DNA of 64,000 nucleotides from Deltaproteobacteria bacterium (GCA_026986785.1 JALSNW010000023.1:1-64000), one strand, 5' to 3'; positions 54,846-63,898 are shown, counted from the stretch's first letter. The notes: generated by a model not told the origin, from the sequence alone. Made by a program: numbers and translations.

Positions 54846-55512
54846 TCTCTTTTCAAGGCGCTCCTTTTTAAAGATGAGTTTTTGGGCCATTGGGCTGTTA
54901 TCGGGTGGAGATGTGGCGATGTCTATGAAAGGACCTTGGCCTTCTTATGCCATGATAATAGATCTCCAAAGATGCATGGGATGCGAGGCCTGTGTAGTGG
55001 CCTGTAAGATCGCTCAGGATACCCCTTATGGGGTTTTCAATACGATCATCGCAGGGTTCAAAGACAAGTTCTCCGAAGGGCCTGACCTTTTCATGCCCCT
55101 TCTTTGCAACCATTGTGAAGATCCTCCATGTCAAAAGGTCTGTCCCCAGGGAGCCATCTCCAAGCTTGACAATGGCATTGTGGTTACAGATTGGGGCCTC
55201 TGCGATGGAGAAGGCCTTTGTGTCAAGGCATGCCCCTTCAATGCCCGTCATCTTGATCCTCGATATTCCTTCAGGTCTGCAAAGTGTGATTTTTGTGTGG
55301 AGAGGCTTGCAAAAGGGGCTGTGCCAATCTGCGTCGAGACCTGCCCAAGCCACGCCAGACTCTTTGGGGACCTGAACGATCCATTAGGGGAATTCAAGGA
55401 ATACCTCGATAAAGGCGGGCTTTTCTCCCTTGGGAAAAAACATGGACTTGATACCAGAGTATTTTATGCCGGTCTTTCATTCTCCGAGAACAGGGGTCTC
55501 TTGTCGAAGTAG
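54835..55512 (+). CDS. Tat-exported four-cluster ferredoxin subunit (TtrB/PsrB/DmsB-like)
   Basis: 225 residues with a twin-arginine signal (SRRSFLKMSFWAIGLLSG). Cys groups: C47/50/53/57, C91/94/99/103, a third group C123/129/133 where the second Cys is Glu126 (CDGEGLCVKAC), and C151/154/166/170. Substitution at this site in DmsB or NarH gives a 3Fe-4S cluster, so the same is likely here. It should carry electrons to the adjacent molybdoenzyme, 17 bp downstream. Confidence 0.9.
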   Translation: MESNLFSRRSFLKMSFWAIGLLSGGDVAMSMKGPWPSYAMIIDLQRCMGCEACVVACKIAQDTPYGVFNTIIAGFKDKFSEGPDLFMPLLCNHCEDPPCQKVCPQGAISKLDNGIVVTDWGLCDGEGLCVKACPFNARHLDPRYSFRSAKCDFCVERLAKGAVPICVETCPSHARLFGDLNDPLGEFKEYLDKGGLFSLGKKHGLDTRVFYAGLSFSENRGLLSK

Positions 55513-55529
55513 GAGGGAGATGGTCCAGC

Positions 55530-58415
55530 ATGAAGCTTCCTTGTGTAGTAAAGAAGGCCATTGAATGTCTCGATGACAGAGACATCAATGTGATCCATAC
55601 CGTGTGTCTGGGATGTAATGCACGATGCGGCCTCAGATGCAAGGTGATAGGCGGTCATGTCAAGGAGATCTCTGGAAATCCCTATCATCCTTACAATAGG
55701 CTTGGTAGCCCGATTCCCTATGGTACATCCATAAGAGATTCCATCAATATTGGCGCAAGCACCTGCGGAAAACCCCTTGAAATAGATGGATACTGTTTTA
55801 ATGAAAGAAGGATACTTGTGCCGCTAAAAAGGGCGGGCAAGAGAGGGGAGGGGAAATTCGAACCCATCTCCTGGGAAAAGCTCATTGAAGAGATCTCAGA
55901 AGGCGGAAGGCTTTTTGCCCATATTGGCGAAGATAGACATGTCCCAGGCCTTAGGGGGCTTTTGAGCGATGAGCCCATTGACGAAAGGCTGCCTTGGCTT
56001 GGGAGTAAGAGAAACAAATTCCTATTTTTGACAGGACGTCTTCAGTCAGGCAGAAAGGAGTTCATCGACAGATTTGTGAAGTCCAGTTTTGGCTCCATCA
56101 ACAGGATAGGCCATACGGATATATGCGGTCTTGGTTTCAGAATGGGGAATTTTGCCTTTACTGAAGGCAGGCAGGTGGAGCTAAAGGCAGATCCATGGAA
56201 CGCCAAGTACATAATCGTCTTTGGGGCCAATATCTATGAGGCCCTCCAGCCTGGCCTCAATACCTACGGGGCAACCCTTGCCAAGAGGCATTCAGAAGGG
56301 CAGGTGCGGTTCGTCATCGTCGATCCAAGGGCCCAAAAGGCAGGATGCCATGCCCACAAATGGGTAAAGATCATGCCTGGCCAAGATGGTGCCTTTGTCC
56401 TTGGTATGATGAGAAGGATCATAGAAAAAGAAAGCTACAACATCGCATATCTCCAGGCCCCAAACGAAGATGCGGCAAGGGCCCTTGGAAACGGCGCTTA
56501 CGTAAATGCGACACATCTTGTCATCTGGGAAAAAGGACATCCCAGATACGGTCGTTTCTTACGCATGAGGGATCTAATAACCCGGGACCGAGGTGAAAAA
56601 GACGATTACGTCGTTATAGATGAGCTGTCAGGTCTTCCCTGTTCATTCAGAGAGGTTAATAGGGCAAGGCTTTTTTTCAATGGAGAGATTGATACATCAG
56701 ATGGCAGGCGCATCAGGGTCAAAACCACCTTTCAAATAGTAAAGGAAGAGGCCTTTAGGTATCCCCTTTCAGGGTTCGCCCGCCTCTGCCGAGTTCCAGA
56801 AGAGGTCATTTGTGAGGTGGCCGACGAGTTCATGGCAAATGCCCCTTACAGCGCCACTTGCCAGTATCACGGGGCAGGGAACTATGTAAACGGTACCTAT
56901 GCTGCCTATGCGATCGCAATGTTGAATGCCTTCTCTGGCAGTATTGGCAGAAAAGGTGGCTATCTGGCCAGTGGCGGAGGGTTTGGTTCATGGAAGAACG
57001 GGAGATACAAACTAAATGACTTCCCAGGAAAGAGGCATCCTTCAGGAATACGGATATCCCGGGAGAAGGCAAAATTTGAGGGAAAACCGCCTGCCAAAAG
57101 GCCTTGGTTTCCCTTTACCAAGGGAGGACTGTGCGTAGAGGCCCTATCTGGAGTGGATGAGGCCTATCCCTATGGCATAGATGTCTTATTCCTCTATTTT
57201 TTTAATCCGGTCTATTCCATACCTGGAGGCAGAAGGTTCATTTCCACCCTCAAGGATGAAAACAAGGCGCCCCTTATCGTTTCCATTGATATAGGCATTA
57301 ACGAATCCAATATATATGCCGATTACATAGTGCCAGATGTTACCTATATCGAGGGGCAATATGGTTGGCTTTCTCCCCATGCCCCTGGCTTCAGATTTAC
57401 AGGGTTGAGGAGCCCTGCAATAGAACCGGTTACCAAAAGCTGTGATGACGGACGTCCCTTTTGTCTTGAGACCTTTTTGATAGACTTGGCCAAGAGACTC
57501 GATCTTCCCGGATTTGGCCAAAGGGCCATACCTGTAGTGGGTGAAAAGCAAGATCAGATGCAGCACTTGCCCCTCAACCGTGCAGAGGACTTCTATCTGA
57601 GGGCATATGCGAACATATGTGAAAGTGCAGGGAATATAGAGCCAGATCCTGAAGCTACCAGGTTTGTTGAGAGAAACTATCCTGTTGCCAGGTTCAAGGA
57701 CATACTGAGAAAAGATGAGTGGGAGAAGCTCTGTTTTGCCTTGGCAAGAGGGGGGATATTTCAGGGTTACGAGAAGGGGTTCTCAGGTAGTATCTTTAGA
57801 TATGGACCAAAGAGGTTCGTGCTCTACAATGAAGTGCTTGCAGGACTCAGGTGCTCTATCACAGGTAAGAAATTTTGGGGTTCTCTAAGGTATGTTCCCC
57901 CTGTTTATTCCCAGAACAGGGACTATCCCTTTGTGATGGTAAGTTATAAGACAGCCCTACAGACCCAATCGAGGACTATTTGGCACAAAGTGGCCATTGA
58001 ACTCCATGCTGAAAATCATGTCGAGATGCATCCTGAAGATGCCAGGGCCCTTGGCCTCGGCGATATGGACAAGGTTCGTATCATCTCGCCTTGGTCAAAG
58101 AAGGGAGTGGTTGGCCTAATGAAGATATCCGATAGAGTAAGAAGGGGGGTGGTGGCCATATCCATATCCTATGGCCACAGCCAGCTTGGGGCACAGTCAC
58201 TCTGGATTAAAGATGCAAGCAAGGCGGTGTTAGGAGGGGCAAAGGTCTGTAAGGCCAACGAGGTGATTGGGAATAAGGGCCTGGGACAAGGTGTGAATCC
58301 AAACCGTCTTTCAGCCCTGGACCCCCATTTTCACAATACCCCATTGGTGGATCTCGTTGGAGGCATACCTGACTTCAGTTCCTCCTGTGTGAGGATAGAA
58401 CCCTATGCCTTGTAA
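55530..58415 (+). CDS. Molybdopterin oxidoreductase, TtrA/SreA-like catalytic subunit
   Basis: 961 residues. C26, C29, C33 and C79 fit the 4Fe-4S site; the long gap before the fourth Cys is like tetrathionate/sulfur/arsenate reductases of the TtrA-SreA-ArrA kind. Cys199 (GHTDICGLG) is the expected molybdenum ligand. ASGGGFGSW, VSIDIGINESNIYADYIVPDVTYIEGQ and the C-terminal HAENHVEMHPEDARALGLGDMDKVRI fit the family. No Tat signal is seen, so export may depend on the ferredoxin partner. The substrate is probably an inorganic sulfur compound, by inference. No NrfD/TtrC-type anchor follows. Confidence 0.85.
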   Translation: MKLPCVVKKAIECLDDRDINVIHTVCLGCNARCGLRCKVIGGHVKEISGNPYHPYNRLGSPIPYGTSIRDSINIGASTCGKPLEIDGYCFNERRILVPLKRAGKRGEGKFEPISWEKLIEEISEGGRLFAHIGEDRHVPGLRGLLSDEPIDERLPWLGSKRNKFLFLTGRLQSGRKEFIDRFVKSSFGSINRIGHTDICGLGFRMGNFAFTEGRQVELKADPWNAKYIIVFGANIYEALQPGLNTYGATLAKRHSEGQVRFVIVDPRAQKAGCHAHKWVKIMPGQDGAFVLGMMRRIIEKESYNIAYLQAPNEDAARALGNGAYVNATHLVIWEKGHPRYGRFLRMRDLITRDRGEKDDYVVIDELSGLPCSFREVNRARLFFNGEIDTSDGRRIRVKTTFQIVKEEAFRYPLSGFARLCRVPEEVICEVADEFMANAPYSATCQYHGAGNYVNGTYAAYAIAMLNAFSGSIGRKGGYLASGGGFGSWKNGRYKLNDFPGKRHPSGIRISREKAKFEGKPPAKRPWFPFTKGGLCVEALSGVDEAYPYGIDVLFLYFFNPVYSIPGGRRFISTLKDENKAPLIVSIDIGINESNIYADYIVPDVTYIEGQYGWLSPHAPGFRFTGLRSPAIEPVTKSCDDGRPFCLETFLIDLAKRLDLPGFGQRAIPVVGEKQDQMQHLPLNRAEDFYLRAYANICESAGNIEPDPEATRFVERNYPVARFKDILRKDEWEKLCFALARGGIFQGYEKGFSGSIFRYGPKRFVLYNEVLAGLRCSITGKKFWGSLRYVPPVYSQNRDYPFVMVSYKTALQTQSRTIWHKVAIELHAENHVEMHPEDARALGLGDMDKVRIISPWSKKGVVGLMKISDRVRRGVVAISISYGHSQLGAQSLWIKDASKAVLGGAKVCKANEVIGNKGLGQGVNPNRLSALDPHFHNTPLVDLVGGIPDFSSSCVRIEPYAL

Positions 58416-58477
58416 AATAGGCATCTCCTGTTCCACCTTGCTTGATTCGAAAGGCTTTCCAAGCTTTAGCGCCAATG

Positions 58478-60019
58478 CTATTTTGGGGCAGCATAATCGA
58501 TAATCTCCTTGTACTTGTCTTGCCAAGGCACGTGGAATCGAGTGTAGTGCCGAATGATTTCTCCAAGGATTGGCCTGCCTGGGACAAGTTCCTCAAGACT
58601 TAGGCCAATGCGCCTGATGTCTGAAATACGTTGTGCTGAGGTGAGTTTTTTTTCTATCCTGGTGGCATCCAGGTCAAAAATCATAAGTTGGCCTCTTTTC
58701 TCAGGAGAATAGACAAAATTTGTGATCTTACAATCTCCATGAACAACACCCCTTTCGTGCATCTGCCACAAGAAGACAGAAATATTCTTTATGAAATGGT
58801 CTTCAGGCCCTTCAAGTGCTGACTTTACAAAGGCCTTGGTGGCCTGCACCTCTTTGATCCATGGAAATATGACAGCCCCATATATGGTCTTCCAGGGATT
58901 TCTGCTTTGTACGGCAGCAAGTGGGAGCAGTACAGGTATGTTTCGAAAGGCAAGCTGCCAAGATAGCTCCCAGGTCCTTAATGCCCTTGGTGTTCTGACG
59001 AGATAGGACAGGGACTTCATGGTCCCGGAACTTCGATATGCCTTGATGAAAAAGGACTGATCCTGGGAAGACACCCTGAGACACAAGGTATGGCGGGAAT
59101 CTTTTATGATGGTACAGGTTTTTGTTTCTGACAGCCATTTCTCAGGCCCCTTGATTATTGATAAAAGCAGGTCCTGGATGGCCTTGTCTGTGTTTATGTG
59201 TCTAATCTCCAGGATCCCCTCTCGCCGTGAACGGATCTGTCTTTGTTTTATCTTCCTTGGCCCCTTCTTGCTCCAATGTCTGCGCATATTTCCAAAGGCT
59301 TGATTTTGTATCTTGTATCTTTCTCCCTTGTCTTTCAGTACTGGGATGAGCTCAGACAGAAATAAGGTTGTTTCAAGAATGGCCCTCCCATTCACGCTCT
59401 CCATAAAGGGTGGCAGGACAAAACTCAATTGATCGAGTATCAGCTTGTGTATTGGCGAGTTCTCACATCTTGCCCTGTGAAGATCGAGCATCAAAAAGAT
59501 GTCGTCTTTTTCTTGATAAAAGATATTGTTTAGGTGAAAATCTGGCTGAAGAATGCCAGAATCTGCCAATCTTTTGAGAAAAATAGCAAATTTGCGTTCA
59601 ATCTCTTTTTGTCTCTGCCTGGAAAGGGAAACGAAACTGTCCTTGAGGTATTCCTCCAAGACCTGGCCAGATGCCTCTTTTGATACAAAGTAAGACCACT
59701 TTCCCCAAGTACCGAAGGCTACGGGCCTTGGACTCAAGCCTCTTTCAGCAAGGATTTTCGAAAGTCTCCATTCTTTCTTGGCAGGGTCCCTGAGTCTCCC
59801 TGCCGGCCAGGGAAGAAGCTTGAAGGCCTTTATATAATATCCTTTCGCCTTGAAGACCTTTCTTTTTTCAGTCTCTTTGACCAGAGAGGTCTCTTGGCTC
59901 CAGATCTCTTCAGGATCAAAAGAGGGCTCGGCTATGCTCCAAGAACTAGGGGGTGGACACTTGGTCGGAAATGGACTCATGTTATAGTTTTTAACTGCTG
60001 TCGGATACCTTTTGATCAA
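58478..60019 (-). CDS. Protein with two LPS-kinase-like modules
   Basis: 513 residues from a TTG that overlaps the heptosyltransferase stop (TTGA); ATG 59980 is the alternative. The first kinase-like module has Lys64 (YYIKAF), the catalytic loop PDFHLNN (159-165) and LDLHR. The second has Lys326 (FFIKAYR), VHGDCKITNF (426-435) and FDLDA. Both resemble WaaP/RfaY/InaA-type kinases that phosphorylate heptose or Kdo of the LPS core. Two modules in one chain is unusual; one may be regulatory or each may act on a different residue. Confidence 0.82.
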   Translation of the reverse strand: MIKRYPTAVKNYNMSPFPTKCPPPSSWSIAEPSFDPEEIWSQETSLVKETEKRKVFKAKGYYIKAFKLLPWPAGRLRDPAKKEWRLSKILAERGLSPRPVAFGTWGKWSYFVSKEASGQVLEEYLKDSFVSLSRQRQKEIERKFAIFLKRLADSGILQPDFHLNNIFYQEKDDIFLMLDLHRARCENSPIHKLILDQLSFVLPPFMESVNGRAILETTLFLSELIPVLKDKGERYKIQNQAFGNMRRHWSKKGPRKIKQRQIRSRREGILEIRHINTDKAIQDLLLSIIKGPEKWLSETKTCTIIKDSRHTLCLRVSSQDQSFFIKAYRSSGTMKSLSYLVRTPRALRTWELSWQLAFRNIPVLLPLAAVQSRNPWKTIYGAVIFPWIKEVQATKAFVKSALEGPEDHFIKNISVFLWQMHERGVVHGDCKITNFVYSPEKRGQLMIFDLDATRIEKKLTSAQRISDIRRIGLSLEELVPGRPILGEIIRHYTRFHVPWQDKYKEIIDYAAPK

Positions 60020-61167
60020 GACTTTCCGGCCCTTAGACCCCTGAGTACTGCCTCGAACACCTCATCTACAGAGATGAGGCCCATGCAGTGGGGGGTGCTA
60101 CAATATTTTTCAGTACATGGCCTGCAAGGTCTTGGCTTGGTTATCACCTTGTGTAACCCAAGGTCTTGTACAGGACCTGTAGCACGATGATTGCTCGGCA
60201 CGAACAGGGAGACCGTGGGTGTGCCAACTGCTATGGCAACATGGAGCGGGCCGGTATCGTTGGTGACAAGCAGGTCGAGGCCATGAATCATCTCGCCAAA
60301 ATGTTTTAGTCCTACTGCACCTGCCAGGTTTAAGATCCTCTTGGCCTCGCCGCCATTTTGGATCATGGTTTTTTTGATCTTTTGTGCCTCTCTTCTTTCT
60401 TTTGGGCTACCAATAAGGCATATTATATTATTACTTGAGGTCTCAAGAAGACGTGTGGCCAACTGTACGAAATTTTCTTCCGGCCAGATCTTGTACTTGC
60501 CCGATGCAGAAAACTGAAGCCCTATCTTCTTGGTATTCTCATCTGAAATCTCTGCCTTGGATAGAAGATCCAACCACAGCATTTGGGATAGCTGGTGGTT
60601 TATTGGTAGGTCCATTCGAAGATCCTCTTCAGTATCCAACGCAACCTTGAATACCTGTCTTATAACCTCAAGTCTTTGATCAATGGCATGTTTTCTCTGA
60701 TCATAGGGGATCCTGGCCGATAGGTATGGACGTGCAAGTTCATCCCTCTGACCTATCCTGAAAATAAAGGGGATCCCTGCAAGAAATGAGATTTGTACTG
60801 GGCAGGGGTCACTGTCGTGAAAGATGAGGCATAGCTGAAAGCCATGGCTCTTGATATTGCAAAAAAGTCTAAATGCCCCTTTATATCCGCCTCTATAGCC
60901 CATTACCCTGTCTGTAAAGGGATTGTTTCTAAAGAGATCCAGGAATTTCTGCCTGACCAAAAGATGGATTTCTCTATCAGGAAGGATATTTCTAAGTGCC
61001 CTGATAGCAGGTGTGGCAAACAGGGTATCTCCAATAGCAGTACATGAGATGACAAGGATCTTTTCTACCTCTGTGGGGGAAAATTGTTCAAGGGGTTGTA
61101 GGGTATTGACAGATGATCTTTTGAAAAGGCACAAGGCCTCAAATATGGTTTTTGTCAGGGCCTTCAA
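60016..61167 (-). CDS. LPS heptosyltransferase (GT9)
   Basis: 383 residues. The GT9 signature begins with ISCTAIGDTLFATPAIRALRNILP. The C-terminal donor site has GLQFSASGKYKIWPEENFVQLA and LDLLVTNDTGPLHVAIAVGTPTVSLF. It transfers ADP-heptose to the LPS inner core in the cytoplasm. It lies 2 bp after an InaA/WaaP-like kinase and overlaps the double-kinase gene, so the group probably builds and phosphorylates the heptose region. Confidence 0.93.
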   Translation of the reverse strand: MKALTKTIFEALCLFKRSSVNTLQPLEQFSPTEVEKILVISCTAIGDTLFATPAIRALRNILPDREIHLLVRQKFLDLFRNNPFTDRVMGYRGGYKGAFRLFCNIKSHGFQLCLIFHDSDPCPVQISFLAGIPFIFRIGQRDELARPYLSARIPYDQRKHAIDQRLEVIRQVFKVALDTEEDLRMDLPINHQLSQMLWLDLLSKAEISDENTKKIGLQFSASGKYKIWPEENFVQLATRLLETSSNNIICLIGSPKERREAQKIKKTMIQNGGEAKRILNLAGAVGLKHFGEMIHGLDLLVTNDTGPLHVAIAVGTPTVSLFVPSNHRATGPVQDLGLHKVITKPRPCRPCTEKYCSTPHCMGLISVDEVFEAVLRGLRAGKS

Positions 61168-61169
61168 TT

Positions 61170-61994
61170 TTATCCGTTGTTTTCTGCCATCTTGCGCCTA
61201 TGCCGCGCCTCTATCCTATCGGCTTTCTTGATTATGGCCTTTACGAGTCGAGTATGCCTTTTTAGCTCAAACCCAGCTGCCCTGGAATAAGCCTTGCAGA
61301 AGATCCTTATTTCATCCTCCGAAACCATGGGCCTTGCAGAAAAGAGGAGTTCTGCCAGGTCCTTGATCCTCCATCTGTCTGAAAGCTCCTTTTCTTTTAT
61401 AACCCGCTGTAGGTCAATGAGATGGGGGATCATGTCTTTGCCCTTAAGAAAAAAATGGACCAGATAAAGGTCTTGATGGGCTATCCCAGCCCTATGCATC
61501 CTGCCTGTATATAGACCTATTTGTTTTATTATATTGGCCCGGACGCCTTTGTCCGTTCTCCCTTTTGGGTCAAGGAGAACCGATGCCCTTTTGTAATCAG
61601 ATATCCCAAGGGTGAGGTTGAAGGAGCCTTCTGATACCCTGCCAGCAGCTATAGGTATAACAGTCGGTAGCTCCAGTCTGTGGAAAGCCAACTGGGCATG
61701 CCACTCGTGAAGGGCATCGAACTGGAAAAATTTAAGGGACATGATGTTTTTGACACGCTCAGACAGAGAAGCTCTGGTATAACGTTTGATGTAGACCTCC
61801 ACCTTTCTAAGACCATTGGGGCTTGTGAGAAAGGCCCTTCCCGTCCTTCTCTCTTTTACTATCGTCTTGACGCTTTCATCTCTGAGATCCCAAATGGCCT
61901 GGGCATCTTGGAGTCGATTGCAATCCAGAAAGCCAAGAAAATCCCTGTTTACCATAAGGTGGCCATTGTCAAGATCAACAATCTTTATCTGCAT
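61170..61994 (-). CDS. LPS core kinase-like protein (InaA/WaaP type)
   Basis: 274 residues. The kinase-like core shows VEVYIKRYTR (Lys), GRMHRAGIAHQDLYLVHFFL (catalytic loop HQDL) and PHLIDLQRV (metal Asp). The arrangement is that of WaaP/RfaP and InaA proteins that phosphorylate heptose of the LPS core. It lies 24 bp after a formyltransferase-like gene and just before the heptosyltransferase. The precise acceptor is not predictable. Confidence 0.86.
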   Translation of the reverse strand: MQIKIVDLDNGHLMVNRDFLGFLDCNRLQDAQAIWDLRDESVKTIVKERRTGRAFLTSPNGLRKVEVYIKRYTRASLSERVKNIMSLKFFQFDALHEWHAQLAFHRLELPTVIPIAAGRVSEGSFNLTLGISDYKRASVLLDPKGRTDKGVRANIIKQIGLYTGRMHRAGIAHQDLYLVHFFLKGKDMIPHLIDLQRVIKEKELSDRWRIKDLAELLFSARPMVSEDEIRIFCKAYSRAAGFELKRHTRLVKAIIKKADRIEARHRRKMAENNG

Positions 61995-62018
61995 GGGAGA
62001 TCGAAACCTGGACGTTGC

Positions 62019-62873
62019 TTAATCCATGCCTATTGATCTATTCACCTGTTCTGAAAGGTCAATAGGTTTGGAAAGAGGTCTACCATCGGCATCAAGTAGC
62101 CTTCCATCTTCTAAGCATATATCCCTCTCCGAAAAGGCCCTCAAGGTCTGCACTATTAAGGGTAATTCCCTGATTTCCCCTTGGTGGCGGATCTTTTCGA
62201 ACAGCCTCAGTCTTTCTCCAGGCTCCTTCATAACTTGGTCCATCCCTCTCTCATTCACAAGATCCAAAAATTCATTCCACAATGCATCCCAGCCATTACC
62301 TGTTATAGGAAAGGAAAAAAATGTCACTGCAGGGCCTTTGTCCAGCTCAGGGGTCACAAGATGCATCATGGCCCCTGTTTCTTGGGCTCTATTTGCAAGC
62401 AACTGCCATATCACCTCCTGCCATGTGCCTGCTGGCCCACCAGGGAGGGCAGGGTGCAGGTTTATGGCATTGATCCTCTTGCAGATCGCTGGACTGAGGA
62501 CCCACATATATCCGGCAAGAACGGCCAATGGGCACTGGTATTTCCCTATGAGTTCATACACCTGCTGGTGGTAAAGATCCCTCCACTGGGCCCTATCGGC
62601 CTTTCTGAGTTCTGGCCTGTATTCAACTGCAGAAAGGCTCTCCACAGCTATACCCCTTTTGGCTGCAAGTGCCATTATCTCATCACTATATCTACCTTCA
62701 CCCTCCTGTCTGGAACAAAAAACATAGCTCATTCGTCCCCTGATGGTACCATCTGAAATAGCATGCCAAACCGTGTCGAAGAGGTTCACGGCAGCCTGGT
62801 CTCTACCTGTGGTCCACCAACCAAATTGAAAATCAGCCAAGTCCTTCACCCCCTTTTCTTCAGTCTTCACCAC
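62019..62873 (-). CDS. Divergent formyltransferase (PurN/methionyl-tRNA formyltransferase fold)
   Basis: 284 residues. The catalytic block reads LAGYMWVLSPAICKRINAINLHPALPGGPAG, keeping the Asn and His of the N10-formyl-THF transferase triad, and the Asp is in TPELDKGPAV. The N-terminus (FQFGWWTTGRDQAAVNLFDTVWHAI) lacks the usual SGxGSN phosphate loop of PurN. Its acceptor may thus differ from glycinamide ribonucleotide; a sugar is possible given the LPS genes next to it. The C-terminal 60 residues are unlike PurN. Confidence 0.75.
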   Translation of the reverse strand: MVKTEEKGVKDLADFQFGWWTTGRDQAAVNLFDTVWHAISDGTIRGRMSYVFCSRQEGEGRYSDEIMALAAKRGIAVESLSAVEYRPELRKADRAQWRDLYHQQVYELIGKYQCPLAVLAGYMWVLSPAICKRINAINLHPALPGGPAGTWQEVIWQLLANRAQETGAMMHLVTPELDKGPAVTFFSFPITGNGWDALWNEFLDLVNERGMDQVMKEPGERLRLFEKIRHQGEIRELPLIVQTLRAFSERDICLEDGRLLDADGRPLSKPIDLSEQVNRSIGMD

Positions 62874-62893
62874 GAAACCTCAAAGGGCATTTC

Positions 62894-63898
62894 CTAAGTA
62901 CCCAGGTGATCTATCCAGCTCCTGCCCGGGTATCTCAAGGATTTAGCAGCCAGAGAAACTGCCTCGCTCAGTACATCCACGGGAGACTTATCGTTCAATA
63001 CAGCCGCGAGAAACCCTGCATTGAAGGCATCTCCAGCCCCTGTATTGTCCACGATCTTTTCTACTTTTCGTGCAGCACAAAAATAATTCCCATTCTGGGA
63101 ATAGATGACAGCCCCCTTGTTGCCCATCTTTTTAACGACTACAGGAGAGAAAACTTCCCTGAAAAATCTATATTCCCTCAACCTGTTATCGTTCTTCGTG
63201 GCCAATAAGCCATTACGAACAATATCGATCTCTTCCTCGTCATGAAATAGCTGAGCCAACTCGTAATCGGTTGAAAAAAGGATATCCGTACGCCTTAGCA
63301 GACAATCCACTGCCCCATGTCCCTTGGCTGCATAGATCTCGCCTGGATCAAAAGAACAGATTGCCTCGGCCCTGAGAAGGGTGAGCAGGCCCTGCTGAGC
63401 CTCAAGGCCGCTGTCCTGGACAATAGAGCTCATATGCAAAAGCCTGGCTTCAGAAAGCGCCTTTTTCAAGGCCCTCGTCTTCAGATTACAATCAAATGAT
63501 CCCGGTGCCACGAACATGGCTCTATCTTGTCTCTTTTGATCGACTACAATGATACACAAAGAACTCATGCCTTGTCTTACGACAAGAGAACAATCCACCT
63601 TTTTCATGGATGAGAGGATGAAAGAGCCTTCATCGTCTTGGCCTACCGAGCCTATAAATAGGCAATCAAACCCCATTTCAGCCAAGGCACATAAGGTATT
63701 GGCTGCAGAGCCTCCCCCGCTCTTGGCAATAAGGGTTCCCTTTCTTTCTAACGCTGTCCTAAGCTTTTGGGCAAGCTCGTGACTCCCCCATGTCTCATGA
63801 CCTGGCTCCAGGTTGACACCTTTGACCTGAATTTCCTCCAGGTCGGCTACCTCATATATGAGATCGAGATTTAAGGCACCAGAACCGATGAGACTCAT
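62894..63898 (-). CDS. PfkB-family carbohydrate/nucleoside kinase
   Basis: 334 residues. The ribokinase fold shows SGGGSAANTLCALAEMGFDCLFIGSVGQDDEG (N-terminal PfkB signature) and DNTGAGDAFNAGFLAAVL (C-terminal signature with catalytic Asp). It starts with MSLIGSGALNLDLIYEV. Family members phosphorylate sugars or nucleosides, and the exact substrate is not visible. The ATG overlaps the hisA stop (ATGA). It precedes the formyltransferase by 20 bp. Confidence 0.88.
   Translation of the reverse strand: MSLIGSGALNLDLIYEVADLEEIQVKGVNLEPGHETWGSHELAQKLRTALERKGTLIAKSGGGSAANTLCALAEMGFDCLFIGSVGQDDEGSFILSSMKKVDCSLVVRQGMSSLCIIVVDQKRQDRAMFVAPGSFDCNLKTRALKKALSEARLLHMSSIVQDSGLEAQQGLLTLLRAEAICSFDPGEIYAAKGHGAVDCLLRRTDILFSTDYELAQLFHDEEEIDIVRNGLLATKNDNRLREYRFFREVFSPVVVKKMGNKGAVIYSQNGNYFCAARKVEKIVDNTGAGDAFNAGFLAAVLNDKSPVDVLSEAVSLAAKSLRYPGRSWIDHLGT

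Noticed and set aside
55530-58415. Naming the enzyme a tetrathionate, polysulfide or thiosulfate reductase
   Set aside because: Motifs place it broadly in the TtrA/SreA-like group, but substrate cannot be read from sequence, and the missing anchor and altered ferredoxin argue for caution.
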